Source: Phoronis ovalis (lineage: Eukaryota > Phoronida > Phoronidae). From it: 15,306 bases of DNA. This document shows positions 1 through 12,300 of this stretch, one piece after another. The notes under the pieces were generated by a model, which saw only the letters and a list, made by a program, of their open reading frames with translations, was not told the DNA's origin and made no database searches. The stretch spans positions 1 through 15,306 of the forward strand of contig JAOXYB010028179.1 of assembly GCA_028565635.1 (NCBI GenBank), given 5' to 3'. A program made the position numbers and the translations under genes. Each line of letters opens with the position of its first letter. The stretch's first letter is position 1.

Positions 1-3000
1 TCATCCACCGGGTGTCGTCACACTCGACCTACTGTGATAGGTTCAATAGAACCTCTAGTAGTAAACTACTTGAAGACAACTACCGTTAAAACACGAAATA
101 AAAAAACAACACAAGTGATCCGTATTATGCAGACAAAAATAATCAAGTAATTTTATGTTTATTTAGGTATGTGCCAACAGACACACATTGACACTAATTG
201 CACGGTAAATACTGGCACTAGCTTGTATCTAAGATTTTTTCTTAAGGATGACCATTAACTAGTTTGCCTGTTAATTGGTAAAAAAATCTTGCAATATAGA
301 CGAGAAAAAAATATGCATTTTCTTCTCATCGGGAGTCTCCCATTTCGGAGGCTCATCTCCCGATCCATATTAAAAATCTCCCGATTTCAAAATTTTTCGG
401 AAACGTCAGAGTTTAGAGGATTGCAATGTATGTATATAATTATGTATTATTGGATATGTGCCCAAATTGGTATGTGCAATATATAAATGACAATGAAAGC
501 AAATAATTTTTTTGTTAATGAAATAAGTTATAAAAAGGTCAAAATAAAAATACATTGAATACTATCAAAGTAGTCCAAAATTGCTCAGAATGCATCAAAT
601 TAAACCATTTTTCAAAATTTTATGGGGGAGCGTGCTGCCGGACCCCCATAGCCTTTGGCACGTCCTCGCTACAGAGTCCTCGGGGAAAATCTCCCTATCT
701 GGCATTTTCCAAAGTTGACAGGTATGCTTTCATGCATCATAAATTAAAATACTTTCCCGCAATGCACATCTCAAGTGGTCTAACTCCAGTTGTGAAAACT
801 GGAGATCCACAAAATAGTTATTCTTTTGGGCAACATAAAACACTACATTTAAGCAAACAATACATATCTTTATATAGTTTGATTGATTCAGAATAAATCA
901 TCAGATTAAATGTAACATTTCATTTCTTGTTAAGCAACTTCTTGTCCATCTTTTATCCAGAAGAGCTACCAAGACGTAAAAATGGCATATTTTGCTTAAA
1001 GTAAGTTAAATCTCATTGCTATTTGAACGGAAATAACTAGATGGTAGCACAACATTGTCGTTAATTTAATAACTAAAATGACAGAATTCTATCCAACTTC
1101 TGGGTACATTAAAAGATTAATACGTTGCATTAAAGATCAGTATGAGCAAAGTGCACATGACAAAAATCAGAATATCTTGTTACTTCCATTGAGTTCTATC
1201 GCTATATAAAGTTAGGTAGTTTTAAAAGCCGTATGCGTTTTTATCGTCACCATAATGGTCAACACGTTGGAAATATCCATGCAGTTCCATTTGATCTGAA
1301 ATGGCTGAGAAAGAAATCTCCAGCAAGCTTTGCTTTTCATCGGAATAATATTTTGTGATACAAAATCTGACTTTCAAAAAAGCTCTTATTTAATAAATAG
1401 CCAAAATTAGTTAATGATCTTCCTTAATATATAAAGGAATGCTGCCGGGTACTGGAAAAACAAATATAAATAAAGACCGTCAATTGTCTCAGTCAACACA
1501 GACCCAGATTCAGGTGATACAAGTAAAGATGTTTGCTATCTTTAAAGATCTTTTTATTTGTTTTTAAGGCTAAGCTAGATCCTTGTGACGATAAAATACT
1601 CATTTTTCTGATTTTGCACAGTGAATAGGACAAAATTAGGCAGTACCTTTATTGCATAAAATTTTGTGGCACCACACTTTATTGTTTTTTTAAAATTAAA
1701 TATATAATTTTTGTCAAATCTAAAACGGAAGTTATGATTAGCAATGATAACATGTTGGTATACGCCCACTTTTCTGTCTCCATAGAGAATAATTGACATG
1801 CAATTGCCGCTTTATCCTATTACCTGTTGTATGGACGAGTTTATTAAAGCGACTTCAGGGTACCGGTATGGAAACAGGAACAACCACGTAGCGCTTAGAA
1901 CATCCAGTCATTAGCTGTTTGTGCTTTTTATCTAATTTCATGTTTGCTTTATGTTTCAGTATAATTGTATCTTATAGCTTTTATGTGCAAAATGTGCTTA
2001 ACACAACTATTATAATGTGCTATACACAGCATGTATTCGAATATTCCTAGGCCAGGTAGAGACCATGACGTCCAGATAATTTTATATAGGGGCATTTTCG
2101 AAATGCCTACAAAAATAAAGCAACATCATCAAGAGTGATCAAAATTCCTGGTAAATCAATATAAAAAAAGAAAGAAGGCAAATAAGGGTGATGAAGATGC
2201 CGTATTTTGATACTGCATCCATAATTTCTTTAAAGATTTAGAGATATTAATATGAATTCCAATACAAATGTACCCACGTAGCGGAAGCAACTGATGCTCA
2301 CCCTAAATCTGACTTTTTCTGCATCAAATTCTCGGAATACACATGAAAACTAAAGCTAAGAATTTAAATACAGAAGCATGGCAAGTATAAATCATTAAAG
2401 TTGATTGACAGGTTGCTCTGCTGGAAGTGTTTTTGTGGCCAGAAAATGTAAACAACTAATATCAAAAATACTTTATTAATTAATTTCTCGAAATCAGCAA
2501 ACTTAATTTAATGATAGCCAATATTTTTCTAAACCTTGACATAAGTTTGAGTACTAAAAATTATAACATTTTTTCATAAAATAGATTTTCTTGTATTCTG
2601 TTTGAAATGCTTGAAAGAGGTTTTTGCTGCTACTCTAGATATTGAATTTGCTTCAAAGCACTGTGTAAGGTACAACGTATCTTGAATGTGTTCCTTCTAG
2701 TCCTCTTGAAATTTGGCATACTTCACCACAAAAGATATATCTTTATTTGTTGTGATCTAATTGTAAATGCCATGACTAATCTTTGAATTATTAATAAATG
2801 TTTAAAAAAAGATTTACTTTTTATTTGCCAAAACATGATATAACCAAAAGTACTGCATGCAGGTGCGATTTATAAATGCTCCAAAATTAATTATTAGAAT
2901 ATCATTTACTTATCTCTAAAACATAGTTAGCATGGTTTTTGATCCATCAGGATTTCCAGTAGGATATACCTAATGGTTTTTATGAGGTATGATTAAATGC

Positions 3001-3162
3001 TAATTAAGTTTTGTGTATTGCACTGACATTCGTAACATCACCTCAGGCTGAATGTTCAAGTTTCAGAAAATAGTTTTGTGTGCGAAAAATGTTTTCAGCA
3101 TTTTTCTCGAATTTTATTTAAAACAGTCACAAGGATCTTTGTTTTTCTATGTATGTGTATAG
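1..3162. other. Non-coding flank or intron upstream of the first visible exon
   Basis: AT-rich, with stops in all frames. I could find no exon for the expected cytoplasmic tail, signal anchor and stem, and no promoter I could support. If the missing 5' exons are upstream of the window, this is part of a long intron, which is common for the first introns of GALNT genes. It contains small palindromes at 39-54 and 57-70 and an old repeat-like stretch at 300-720. Confidence 0.6.
300..720. repeat. Degraded interspersed-repeat-like segment with hairpins
   Basis: More GC-rich than its surroundings. ATCGGGAG at 328-335 is mirrored by CTCCCGAT at 357-364 and again, in the same sense as the latter, at 378-385. 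TATGGGGG (621-628) and CCCCCATA (643-650) form an 8-bp stem with a 14-nt loop. The open frame over 555-896 looks fortuitous. The look of the GGGGGAG ... GGACCCCC block recalls old repeats of invertebrate genomes; no element could be named. Confidence 0.4.
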
Positions 3163-3302
3163 TCATTGTCTTTCAACGAAAGAGCATATATTGAAGAAAC
3201 TGCACGTAATGAAGAAGATGCCTATAAAAGACATGCATTCAACGTGAAAGAAAGCAACAAGCTATCTGCAAACAGAAAACTGTCCGATATACGAGACCCA
3301 GG
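3163..3302 (+). CDS. GALNT exon 1 of window: start of luminal domain
   Basis: Encodes partial residues 1-46 plus two bases of Gly47. It holds the family block FNERAYI, then [21 protein letters not shown], which matches the Asn-rich, Ser-Asp and Asp-x-Arg elements that open the GALNT luminal domain. The acceptor is the AG at 3161-3162 after a modest pyrimidine run; an in-frame TAG overlaps it, so the reading frame cannot extend further left without splicing. The donor is GTATGT at 3303. Starting at TCA gives Ser-Leu-Ser-Phe where relatives have Trp-x-Asp-Phe or similar, so the exact left edge is slightly uncertain. It is an internal exon with no start codon of its own. Confidence 0.88.
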
Positions 3303-6300
3303 GTATGTACATTGTGGTATTGTAATACAAATTAATTTAATTGTGTAACTTGCATCTTGATTGATCATTTAAAGATAAAATGTTATCAGAGACTTGTATG
3401 TCAAACAATATCTTAATTGGCCATGTTCCTTTTAGTAAATATATTACTAAATTGTGTTTATAGGCTAGTATAATCCAGCTTTTAAAAAGGTGTCTGTTTC
3501 ATACACTGACACAAATTAGGTGCATTTAGGTCCAAGATTCAGATTGTGAGTGACAGGTCTGGGTTAAGATTCGATCAGCCTTATATTATTCAGAAGTGTA
3601 CCATCTTATTGAACACATTCATTTGCTAATTAGTATGGAACTTACTTGTGACATTTAACTAGTGTTGAACCTATATTTACTGATCGGTTTTGTTACACCA
3701 TTTCTCATTATCTGATCCCCATATCACTTTCACATAATTATTTGAAATTAAATATTATAACTTTACACAGGTGCCTCAACAAGCAGTATACAAATCTCCC
3801 GGCCACCAGTATAATCATTACGTTCTACAATGAAGCGAGGTCAACACTTCTCAGAACTATCAAAAGGTTAGTTTTGTCACAGATTTTGTTCGACCTTTCT
3901 GATATAGCTCACTGGCTGCTATGTTTGTTCCCCAGAGAGCATTTCAAGAAAGATGAAGTGTTGACTGGATGATTCAAAGATGGATTCATGAAGGCCATAG
4001 GTTGGTGTGTATATTAGGCTAGGTGACTAGCGGCCATGTTTGTTCCTGAAATGGTTCATCACATTGCACCACGTGCCGGAAAGACGAAGTGTTACATGGT
4101 CAATTTGAAAATGGTTTTATGAACCTCATATTTGGTTGTATTAGGCTGGGTTGGAATTTTAGCATGATCTTGAAAAGTGGGCTGATTGCCAAACTAAATC
4201 TTTGTCATTTAATTATTGTGTCTGATATTTACTTCACATATGTAATACTTAAAGGAACTACTTCAAAAATTGCACTGCCCAGCTACAAGTCGAGGCTACA
4301 AGCCACATTCAATAACGCAATGTGATGTAATCCTAAGGATGTGATGAGCATCTGATATGACATATATCTTGTTTAGGAGTACCATAGAGTATGTATCTTT
4401 AATATAAGTGAAATGACAAATTTTTTAATTTATTGGTCAGCTTATTCTAATTAGAAATATAGCTTCTACTATAATAATTGTAATTCTTATACTGTTAACA
4501 ATTTCTCTTCGCAGTGTGTTGAATAACAGTCCTTCCAATCTAATAAAGGAAATCATTCTAGTAGATGATTGTAGTGACAACTGTGAGTATAATATATTCT
4601 TTCTCTTTCAATTTACTATGGGCATCCTTGTTACATTGGCAGCAATATGCACCATGTTTTTTTCGCATGCATCTACCTCTGATACAGCTGGGACACATGT
4701 AACATTTCATGTACCTCTAATTTGAATTAGCTCACACTCAAACTTTGCATAGTACAAATCTTTGTATCAGCCGACAAAAATGGATATAAGGTATTCATGA
4801 AAGAAACTGACTCCTCCTGTCAGAGTTGCAGAATAAAAGAATATGGATGTTACATAATGTTATAACATCTAAATAATTAATGTAGTTCTAACATAAGTTG
4901 AGAGTGAAATCAATGTTGTATTTTTTAAAAACTTACCAAAAGTTGAAATAAATTTAAACATTACCATTTCAGAACTTTGCAGTTTTGATAAAAGTGTTTG
5001 CTGCAGAAATGTTGTTTTTTTTGTAATGAACAGATGCCATAAAAAAGATTAATTTATTTTTTTGCACTCTGATAACTATAACTGCTAGTCCCAGGTATAT
5101 TGCAGAATGAATTTTGTAATAAATTCATTAATAGTAAAAGAGCCTGGTAAACTGTCACTTTAATTGTGTGGGCCTAAAAGATGATAGAACTAATCTTTAG
5201 TGGCAACATGTAAAAAGGAAATGCCCCGACTTCATTCTAGATTGCTTAATTTGTTAAAGCAGTTCTTCTATCATTGTGCTAACTAAAAATTTTAATGCGG
5301 TAAGTATTCACATAATTCCATAGTAAGAAGAATTTCTTTAACATTGGGTGCACAGAGTTGTACAACATATTGAAATGATAAAAATTATATTATTTCTAAG
5401 ATTTCTAAGGCGATTTAACTTTCTGTTTCACAATGCTTTTTAAAATATTTTTTTGTGCTCATCATAATTAAATTATGTGATATAATTTATGTAAAACTTT
5501 AATCACCAAAGCATTATATGGTAATATAGAAACTCAGTTTTGTGTGTTTTGTAACAAAAGAAAGCTCACCGTATGGTCATTGGCAGTACTTATATCGATC
5601 CTGGATGTTACGGTATCAGACATGTTTAGCTACACAGCTTATAATTTTGTTGCTACATTTGAATACTATGTATACATTGTGGAATTAAAGCAATTAAAAA
5701 GGTGTGTGCTTCATCAACACAGAATGAAAACCTAAAAACTGTCTATAATTTAATATAATTATGATATGTATACTTCAATTAGTATGAATCATTACTGTTG
5801 ACTATTGCAGCTGGGGATGGTAGATTACTCAGTGTACTTCCAAAAGTCAAGGTCACAAGAAATGACAGGCGTGAAGGTCTTATCCGCTCTCGAGTAAAAG
5901 GTGCTAATTTAGCAAAAGCAGAAATATTAACATTTCTTGACAGTCACTGTGAAGTGACTGTAGGCTGGTTAGAACCTCTACTTAATGCAATTCAAGAGGT
6001 TGGTGACATTTTCAGAATAAAAATTATAAAGTTGTTCGTGCAAAAAGTACACCTCCCGTCAATTTGAAAATAGAAAAAGAATCGTATCCCCTTTAACATA
6101 CAGTTGTCTAACTAAAATGCTGTTGATAAGCTGATGACATTTTAGCTTGTAGATGAATAATCTTTACAAATTCTCACTTATCTGCATCCATTCTTGGGAT
6201 ATCTTAGATCTTGTTCTTAGGGAGGAAAGGGCTCTGTTTTCATATTCCGGCACCTGTAAATTGAAATAATTTGTCCACTGCCTATTAATGAAAATCACCT

Positions 6301-9300
6301 GTCTTCCCTTAATTACTCATATTTCCTTTCTGGATTACTTACTTACTTCCTTATCCTCTTTGTCTCTGGTGGGATATTTATGGAGTTCCTGTACATATGC
6401 AATATTTTTAACAGTTTTGATTATCATCACAAATATCATATCAATTATACTGTTAAAGTATTTACACAGATTTAGTAGTTGCAGTAAGGCACAAAGTTTG
6501 CTATGTATTCTTGCTTTATGTGGCTGTCTGTTGTTTCTCTGAAGGATCCCCATGTTGTTGCTAGCCCCACAATTGATGTAATCAATTTGGATACGTTTGA
6601 ATATCAAGCTGCTGCAAGTAATCTTAGAGGAGGCAAGTATATATAAACTTAGCTTAAAAAACGAATTAAATAAAAATACTGACTCATATTGCTTGATGTG
6701 ATGGTTCCAGGACCCAGCCTTGTTGACCCAGAGTGAACTGGCTGTACATGTATGTGGTGACTTGGCTGTCTCTGGCGCTATTTGTGGTAATACATGTGTC
6801 TTGTTCTGTACTGTGGAAAATTGGCATGGTTTTAATGCTGATAACTATATTCAGAATAAGGGTTGAATAAATGTTGAGTGCACACAGTGTTTTCATGTGT
6901 TAGATAAATCTATTATCACATTGCAATCATTCTAATATGCTGTGAAATAATGCATAAGTAACCTGTATAGCCAGTTGTCTCACCTCCATGTACATCAGCA
7001 TAATTGGTCTTTTTGAGTCCTACTGCAGGGAGCATAATTGAGTACTTTATAATTCTTTCAGGCTTTCAGTGGACAATGCAATTCAGATGGCAGTCTTTAT
7101 CACTTGATGTCCAGAGTGAAAGAAGCGATCTTACGCTACCGATAAGGTACATATACACAAATTTATTGTAGGAAAACAAATTGTGGTATGTTTAACTGAG
7201 GTATACTCAGAAATTCTACAAAAATGAATGTATGTAGTTTCTGATTGGCTGCATATGACTCACGTGTTGTACAAACATACATTACTTATTCATATTGGTA
7301 TGAAGACAAATCACTGATAGTTTAGCTTATTATATGTTAGGCGATGACTACAACAGGACAATATTTGAATTACTAATTGTCCTAGATTTTTAGATATTTG
7401 CAAAAACAAATGCCTCAATAGGTAGTTTTGGAAACATAGAAATAATTATATGCTTTGCTTGCATTTAAATCCTAGCTACAATAATTTCCCAATTTAAACA
7501 CTCAATTTATTTAATAAAGTACTGTCCCGGCTGGTAACTTGCAAACTTATCTGTGATGATCATTGTTTGGGTATTTAATATGCTAATTGCATTTAACTAT
7601 GCACTCTGCAACAGATAACAAGAAAATTTTAAAGTGATATTTAAACCCTAAAACACTCTGGTAAAAAATCGGCAATCCATGCTTTTCTAATATGCTTCTA
7701 AGATAAGATTGAAAACTCCAACAATATCAGCAAAAGCATTACTTAATGAAGGAATAAAACCTACAGAGCCCTCACAGTTTTAAGTTTGTAACTCTTCTAA
7801 TTTCTATCAAATTCGGGGATTAACTAAATTTTCAGATCCTGTTATTTCATTATTATTATATTATTTTTTGACATAGGTAATTATATTTTAGAACTCCTGT
7901 GATAGCTGGTGGATTGTTTTCTGTTGACAAGGAATGGTTTGATAGGATTGGTCAATATGACACAGGAATGGATATATGGGGTGGTGAGAACTTTGGTGAG
8001 TAAATATTGATGACTGCGCATCTATTGAAGGATGTGTAAGTACAATGAAGCTTGTAATTTTTAAAATTTGCTTTCAAGCTTGCGTGGTTTCCGTCTTACC
8101 AGTAAAAAAATTAGTGTCATTCAATAACTATATTTTTTATTTGTTAGAACTGTCTATGAAAACAAGGCAAGGTTTATTTCCTGATGATGAAATAATCAGG
8201 TTATTTATAATGCTTATAAAATGTATGTATAACTACACTGTATGTGAAAAGTTTGTTTTATGAGATTTACCTTGCTGACATATTCTTGATTTCCAACATC
8301 AAAATAGAAGAATGCACAGTTCCAGGCACGTTGTTCTAAGGTTAAAAATGCAAATGCTTGGATATTTGAACATATAATTTTACAACAAAATTCTAATTCA
8401 GTTGTTGATATTTCAGAGCTTTCCTTCCGTGTATGGCTTTGTGGTGGCTCATTACACATAAATCCTTGTAGCAGGGTTGGACACGTGTTCCGTAAACGAC
8501 ATCCCTACTCTTTTCCAGATGGAAATTCCAAAACAGTTATAAGGTACACTGTATGATTAACTTATAGAAAATACACATATTATAATTTAAGTTTTGTTTA
8601 TTAAAAGATGAATCTGCTTCTGTAAAGTGCATAAGATAGAAATCTACCTAAAACTCTGTGATTCCAGTACATTTTAAAATTCCCTTTCCAGAAATGTTCG
8701 TCGAACTGCTGAAGTATGGATGGGAGATTATAAAAGGTTTTATTATGCAGCACGTCCTGCAGCTGTTACAGTACCATTTGGAGAGTGAGTACAAAGCTGA
8801 GATTACGCTCTATGCGTTGCCTAAATTCGTTTTGCATACCAAGCAATTTGTAAAGCAGTGTAGGATCAAATTTTTAGTTTTTTGCTTAATTTGTTTAAAG
8901 TATTTGTTAGTAAAATGTATAAAAGCTGAAGTGTTTATTTTTTTGTAGTATAAGTTCTCGTCTTAAATTAAAGAAAAAACTTCACTGCAAACCTTTCAAG
9001 TGGTACCTAGAAAATGTATATCCTGAATTAGAGTAAGTTTTTTTGTTTTTTTTTGAACAAAAAGTGTGCCCCAGGAGTATCTTATCAGAAGTGTAGAGGT
9101 GTCCGTGTCACTGTTTGTATAGCAACTTGTGGACAACAGCACCAACACCAGGTGTTTGTAGACAGTTAATGGCTGTTAAGAATAAAGAGAAAAAGTGATG
9201 GAACTAGCTAAAATGTAACATAACTAAATCTTATGCCTAATATGTCTTTATAACACAGATGTTGTCTGCCATGTAACATTTAACTACACAACTTTAAAAA

Positions 9301-12300
9301 CAGGAAGTTGGCCATGTTAGAACTGTTTTTAATCTGAAGACTATTACATGATTTGTATAAAGTAAAAGCATTCATACCATCTTTATAATTCTACCTCAGA
9401 ATTCAAAATATTATATAGCAGCCATATATTTCATTCCAGATTTGTAAAAAAAAGATTTTCAAATTTTATGAAGAGCCCTGAGGTTTTTTGAGAGTAGTTA
9501 ACATATACATGTCTAAAAATGGTGATTTCATTTAGGATTCCTTTTGGAGACTCTATAGCGATGGGCTCTATGCAGCAAGATGGAAAATGTGTAAATGTTC
9601 CGAATTTTGCACCCAAAGAAGTGCTAAAGATGACAATATGTGAAACAAGTCCATCTCAGGTAAGTAAACTTGACATTGTGATGTTAGACAGATTCAGCCA
9701 CCTGCATCTCGAAAGGTTGATCAGGTTTTCAGCGTTCATTTATTATTAAATAACTGGTATACTTTTCTAATTGTTTGCATTATTGGGTATATATATTCTA
9801 TATCAAAACTTTATAATGTTAATGCAGTTATGCTTCAACAATGTTACCTGAAGTAAGTAATAGTTTGCCTAACCCTAACTAGCCAGGCAGAACATCAATT
9901 TTATCTGTAGTATCAGACCTCCTTGACAATTTAGATTCCTATCGGATTCCGTAGATCTTAAGAGATTTACAGAATGATAGGAATTTATATTGTTATTCAT
10001 TTCTATGATGTGCTTATTTGCTATTCAGATGCTAGTCCCCCTGCACTTTGACACCAATGAGTTTCAAATCAAGAATACTGGCCTTAGTGCGCGTCTCAAT
10101 ATTGAACACACAATTTAATAGCTAAACCTATTTAATGTCTTTAAGTCTTCCAAGTTACAGGTCAAGATGCATTCTGTCTTTCAACAGGTTACAAGATACT
10201 TTGGATTGGTCAAAGTAAAAAAGTAATGTCATTTAGAGGTCAAAGGACAAAAGAATAACTGTGCTTTGTGTATAAGGTTGGATTAATACATGTGTGTCAC
10301 CTATTTTTAAAAAGCCTGCAATCGCATTTCTAGTAGCTATCTGTATGTGTATATGTTGAAGCAACAAATTCTGACATATAATCAAACTACATCCACTTAT
10401 TTAGAAGTTTTTCTGTGAATCACACAACTTCTTGGCTTTTGTTTGCCATACAGGTTTAGTAAATATTGTTTGCTTGCTCCGGAAGTCGAGCTTTCCTTTT
10501 TATTTGAAAATATATTTTCGTTCACTCAGTATTTTTAAATTGATATTTTCAGATTATATATTGCCCATTTTCATAACATTTGAGGTATTTGTTTTAAAAA
10601 AATAGCTGCACATGTTACTGTCATAATTTTGCATAGTTGGTGAGTTGTCATGCATCAACCTGCTTTTTATCATGTGTACTAAGAAAAGCAAGATATATTG
10701 TAACTTGTAGAGGTATCTGTGAGGTATACCAAGCCATATATTACCATCTATAAGGTGTATTTGAGTTTATTTATCGTTTACTGAATTTTACTTTAGTATG
10801 TTGGACAAGCTAAGTCGCCAAAAATCAACATTTGCCAAATTGTTTGACCCCTCATCTTCTCCTTTCGGTGAGTTGTCTTCGTTCTAAATTTAGTTTTTAA
10901 CAAGTTGACTTTTGGCAAGATATGCGATTCCAATGAAACAAGTTTAAAAAATATGCAGTTTATAATATAATAATAGCTATATTCTGATTTTTTAGGATTG
11001 GACATTTTTGAAGAAAAGAGTTATAATGAGTTCTTCTGACATGTGTTTAACTGCAGATGAAACAGACACCAGCTCCTATGTTATCTTGGATTATTGTCAT
11101 CACAAACCTGCCCAGGTAAAGATACAAAAGATTATTTATTTATTACGATATTATCCCGAGTCTTTTGCACTACTGATACGCAGTGATTATGCAATATATG
11201 TACACACTGCAATAAATTTCCCCATAACGTTTAATGTAGTTTTTACCATATTTGCACTTCCATAATTCTCTAATGGTGCATCCAGTGGCTTTCTGGCTGT
11301 TAGAGACACAAAATACAACCTAACCCCAGCAATATATACAATTCTTGACAGGAAAAACCCATCAGAAAAAAATTCTATATCCAATTTCCTGTCACAGCCG
11401 TGATCTTTATACAGTCCTGCCAATAAATTTCGCTACCACCAGTCAAAGTAATAATTATATAAAATTCAATTTAAACTTAAATTTTTAGCCTCAACTTTGG
11501 CAATATCCGATCCAAAATTGTCTAATTTATCAAAACACAGCCAATTTGTGATGACAAATGTGGACACACAAGAGAAAAAAATACTAGTTTCTACTCGTAC
11601 AAGTTTACTGATGGTCAATGAATTTGCCATTTTGACATGTCAACAACCCTCTGGTCACGCATATGGACCACCGTTAACACAAGTGACCCCTAGGGTTTTT
11701 AGCCATTGGTATACTTACCAGCAATATTTTTAGATAAAGTTGCAGAATTTAGTGTATTAACTGGAAATGACTATGTATGGAAAAACTCCAAACAAATGAT
11801 ATATTGTTAGAAAACTTTGACAGGGTAGAATATACAAGAAATGATTGTTTCATTGTTATTTCATTTTTAAGGGTTTTTATACCACAGAAGAACCTGTAGC
11901 TATATGTTCGGTAGTCATGAGACAAACAAGTCATCTTATTAAAAAGAAATGTGATTTTTCATTTGTTTCGAATAGAATAATCTTTTTTGTTTTAGAACAA
12001 ATGCTCAGGGGCCACTCAGCTACAATAGCAACTAAAATCAACCTTAACATGCACTTGGTCCCAATTGTAAGGGGTCTTTGCAACATGTGAATGTTAGATT
12101 GCAAACAAATGTCCTTTCATGTACCACCAAAAAAATAGACCAAAGTCAAATGATCATCAGTTGCACAATCATCACAAACATACATGCCTGACTTGCAGTG
12201 GTGTCTCTGTTTATCAGAGTTTTCAAGATATGGGCACAACTAGGTCATTTCGAGGACAAATATGTCCACCATTGAACCATATTGCATGTGATCTAGGCCA

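Noticed and set aside
555-896. 113-codon open frame on +
   Set aside because: It runs across the hairpin-bearing repeat-like patch, has no domain or signal-anchor pattern and does not supply the missing GALNT N-terminus.
3166-3348. TTG as a translation start for exon 1
   Set aside because: It lies three bases inside an internal exon; the upstream AG acceptor and the missing N-terminal part of the family show the frame is entered by splicing.
3567-3577. tRNA or SINE B-box-like string
   Set aside because: No matching A box or cloverleaf at the right distance; likely chance.
6335-6607. 90-codon minus-strand frame over exon 5
   Set aside because: Shadow of the coding exon and T-rich acceptor on the other strand; no protein features.
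6637-6638. GT donor four bases after the GC donor of exon 5
   Set aside because: Using it adds four bases, shifts the frame and meets TGA in exon 6 instead of giving Gly-Gly-Phe-x-Trp.
11497-11733. 78-codon frame in the last intron as an extra exon
   Set aside because: The lectin domain is continuous from exon 12 to exon 13 without it, there is no good donor and no lectin motif.
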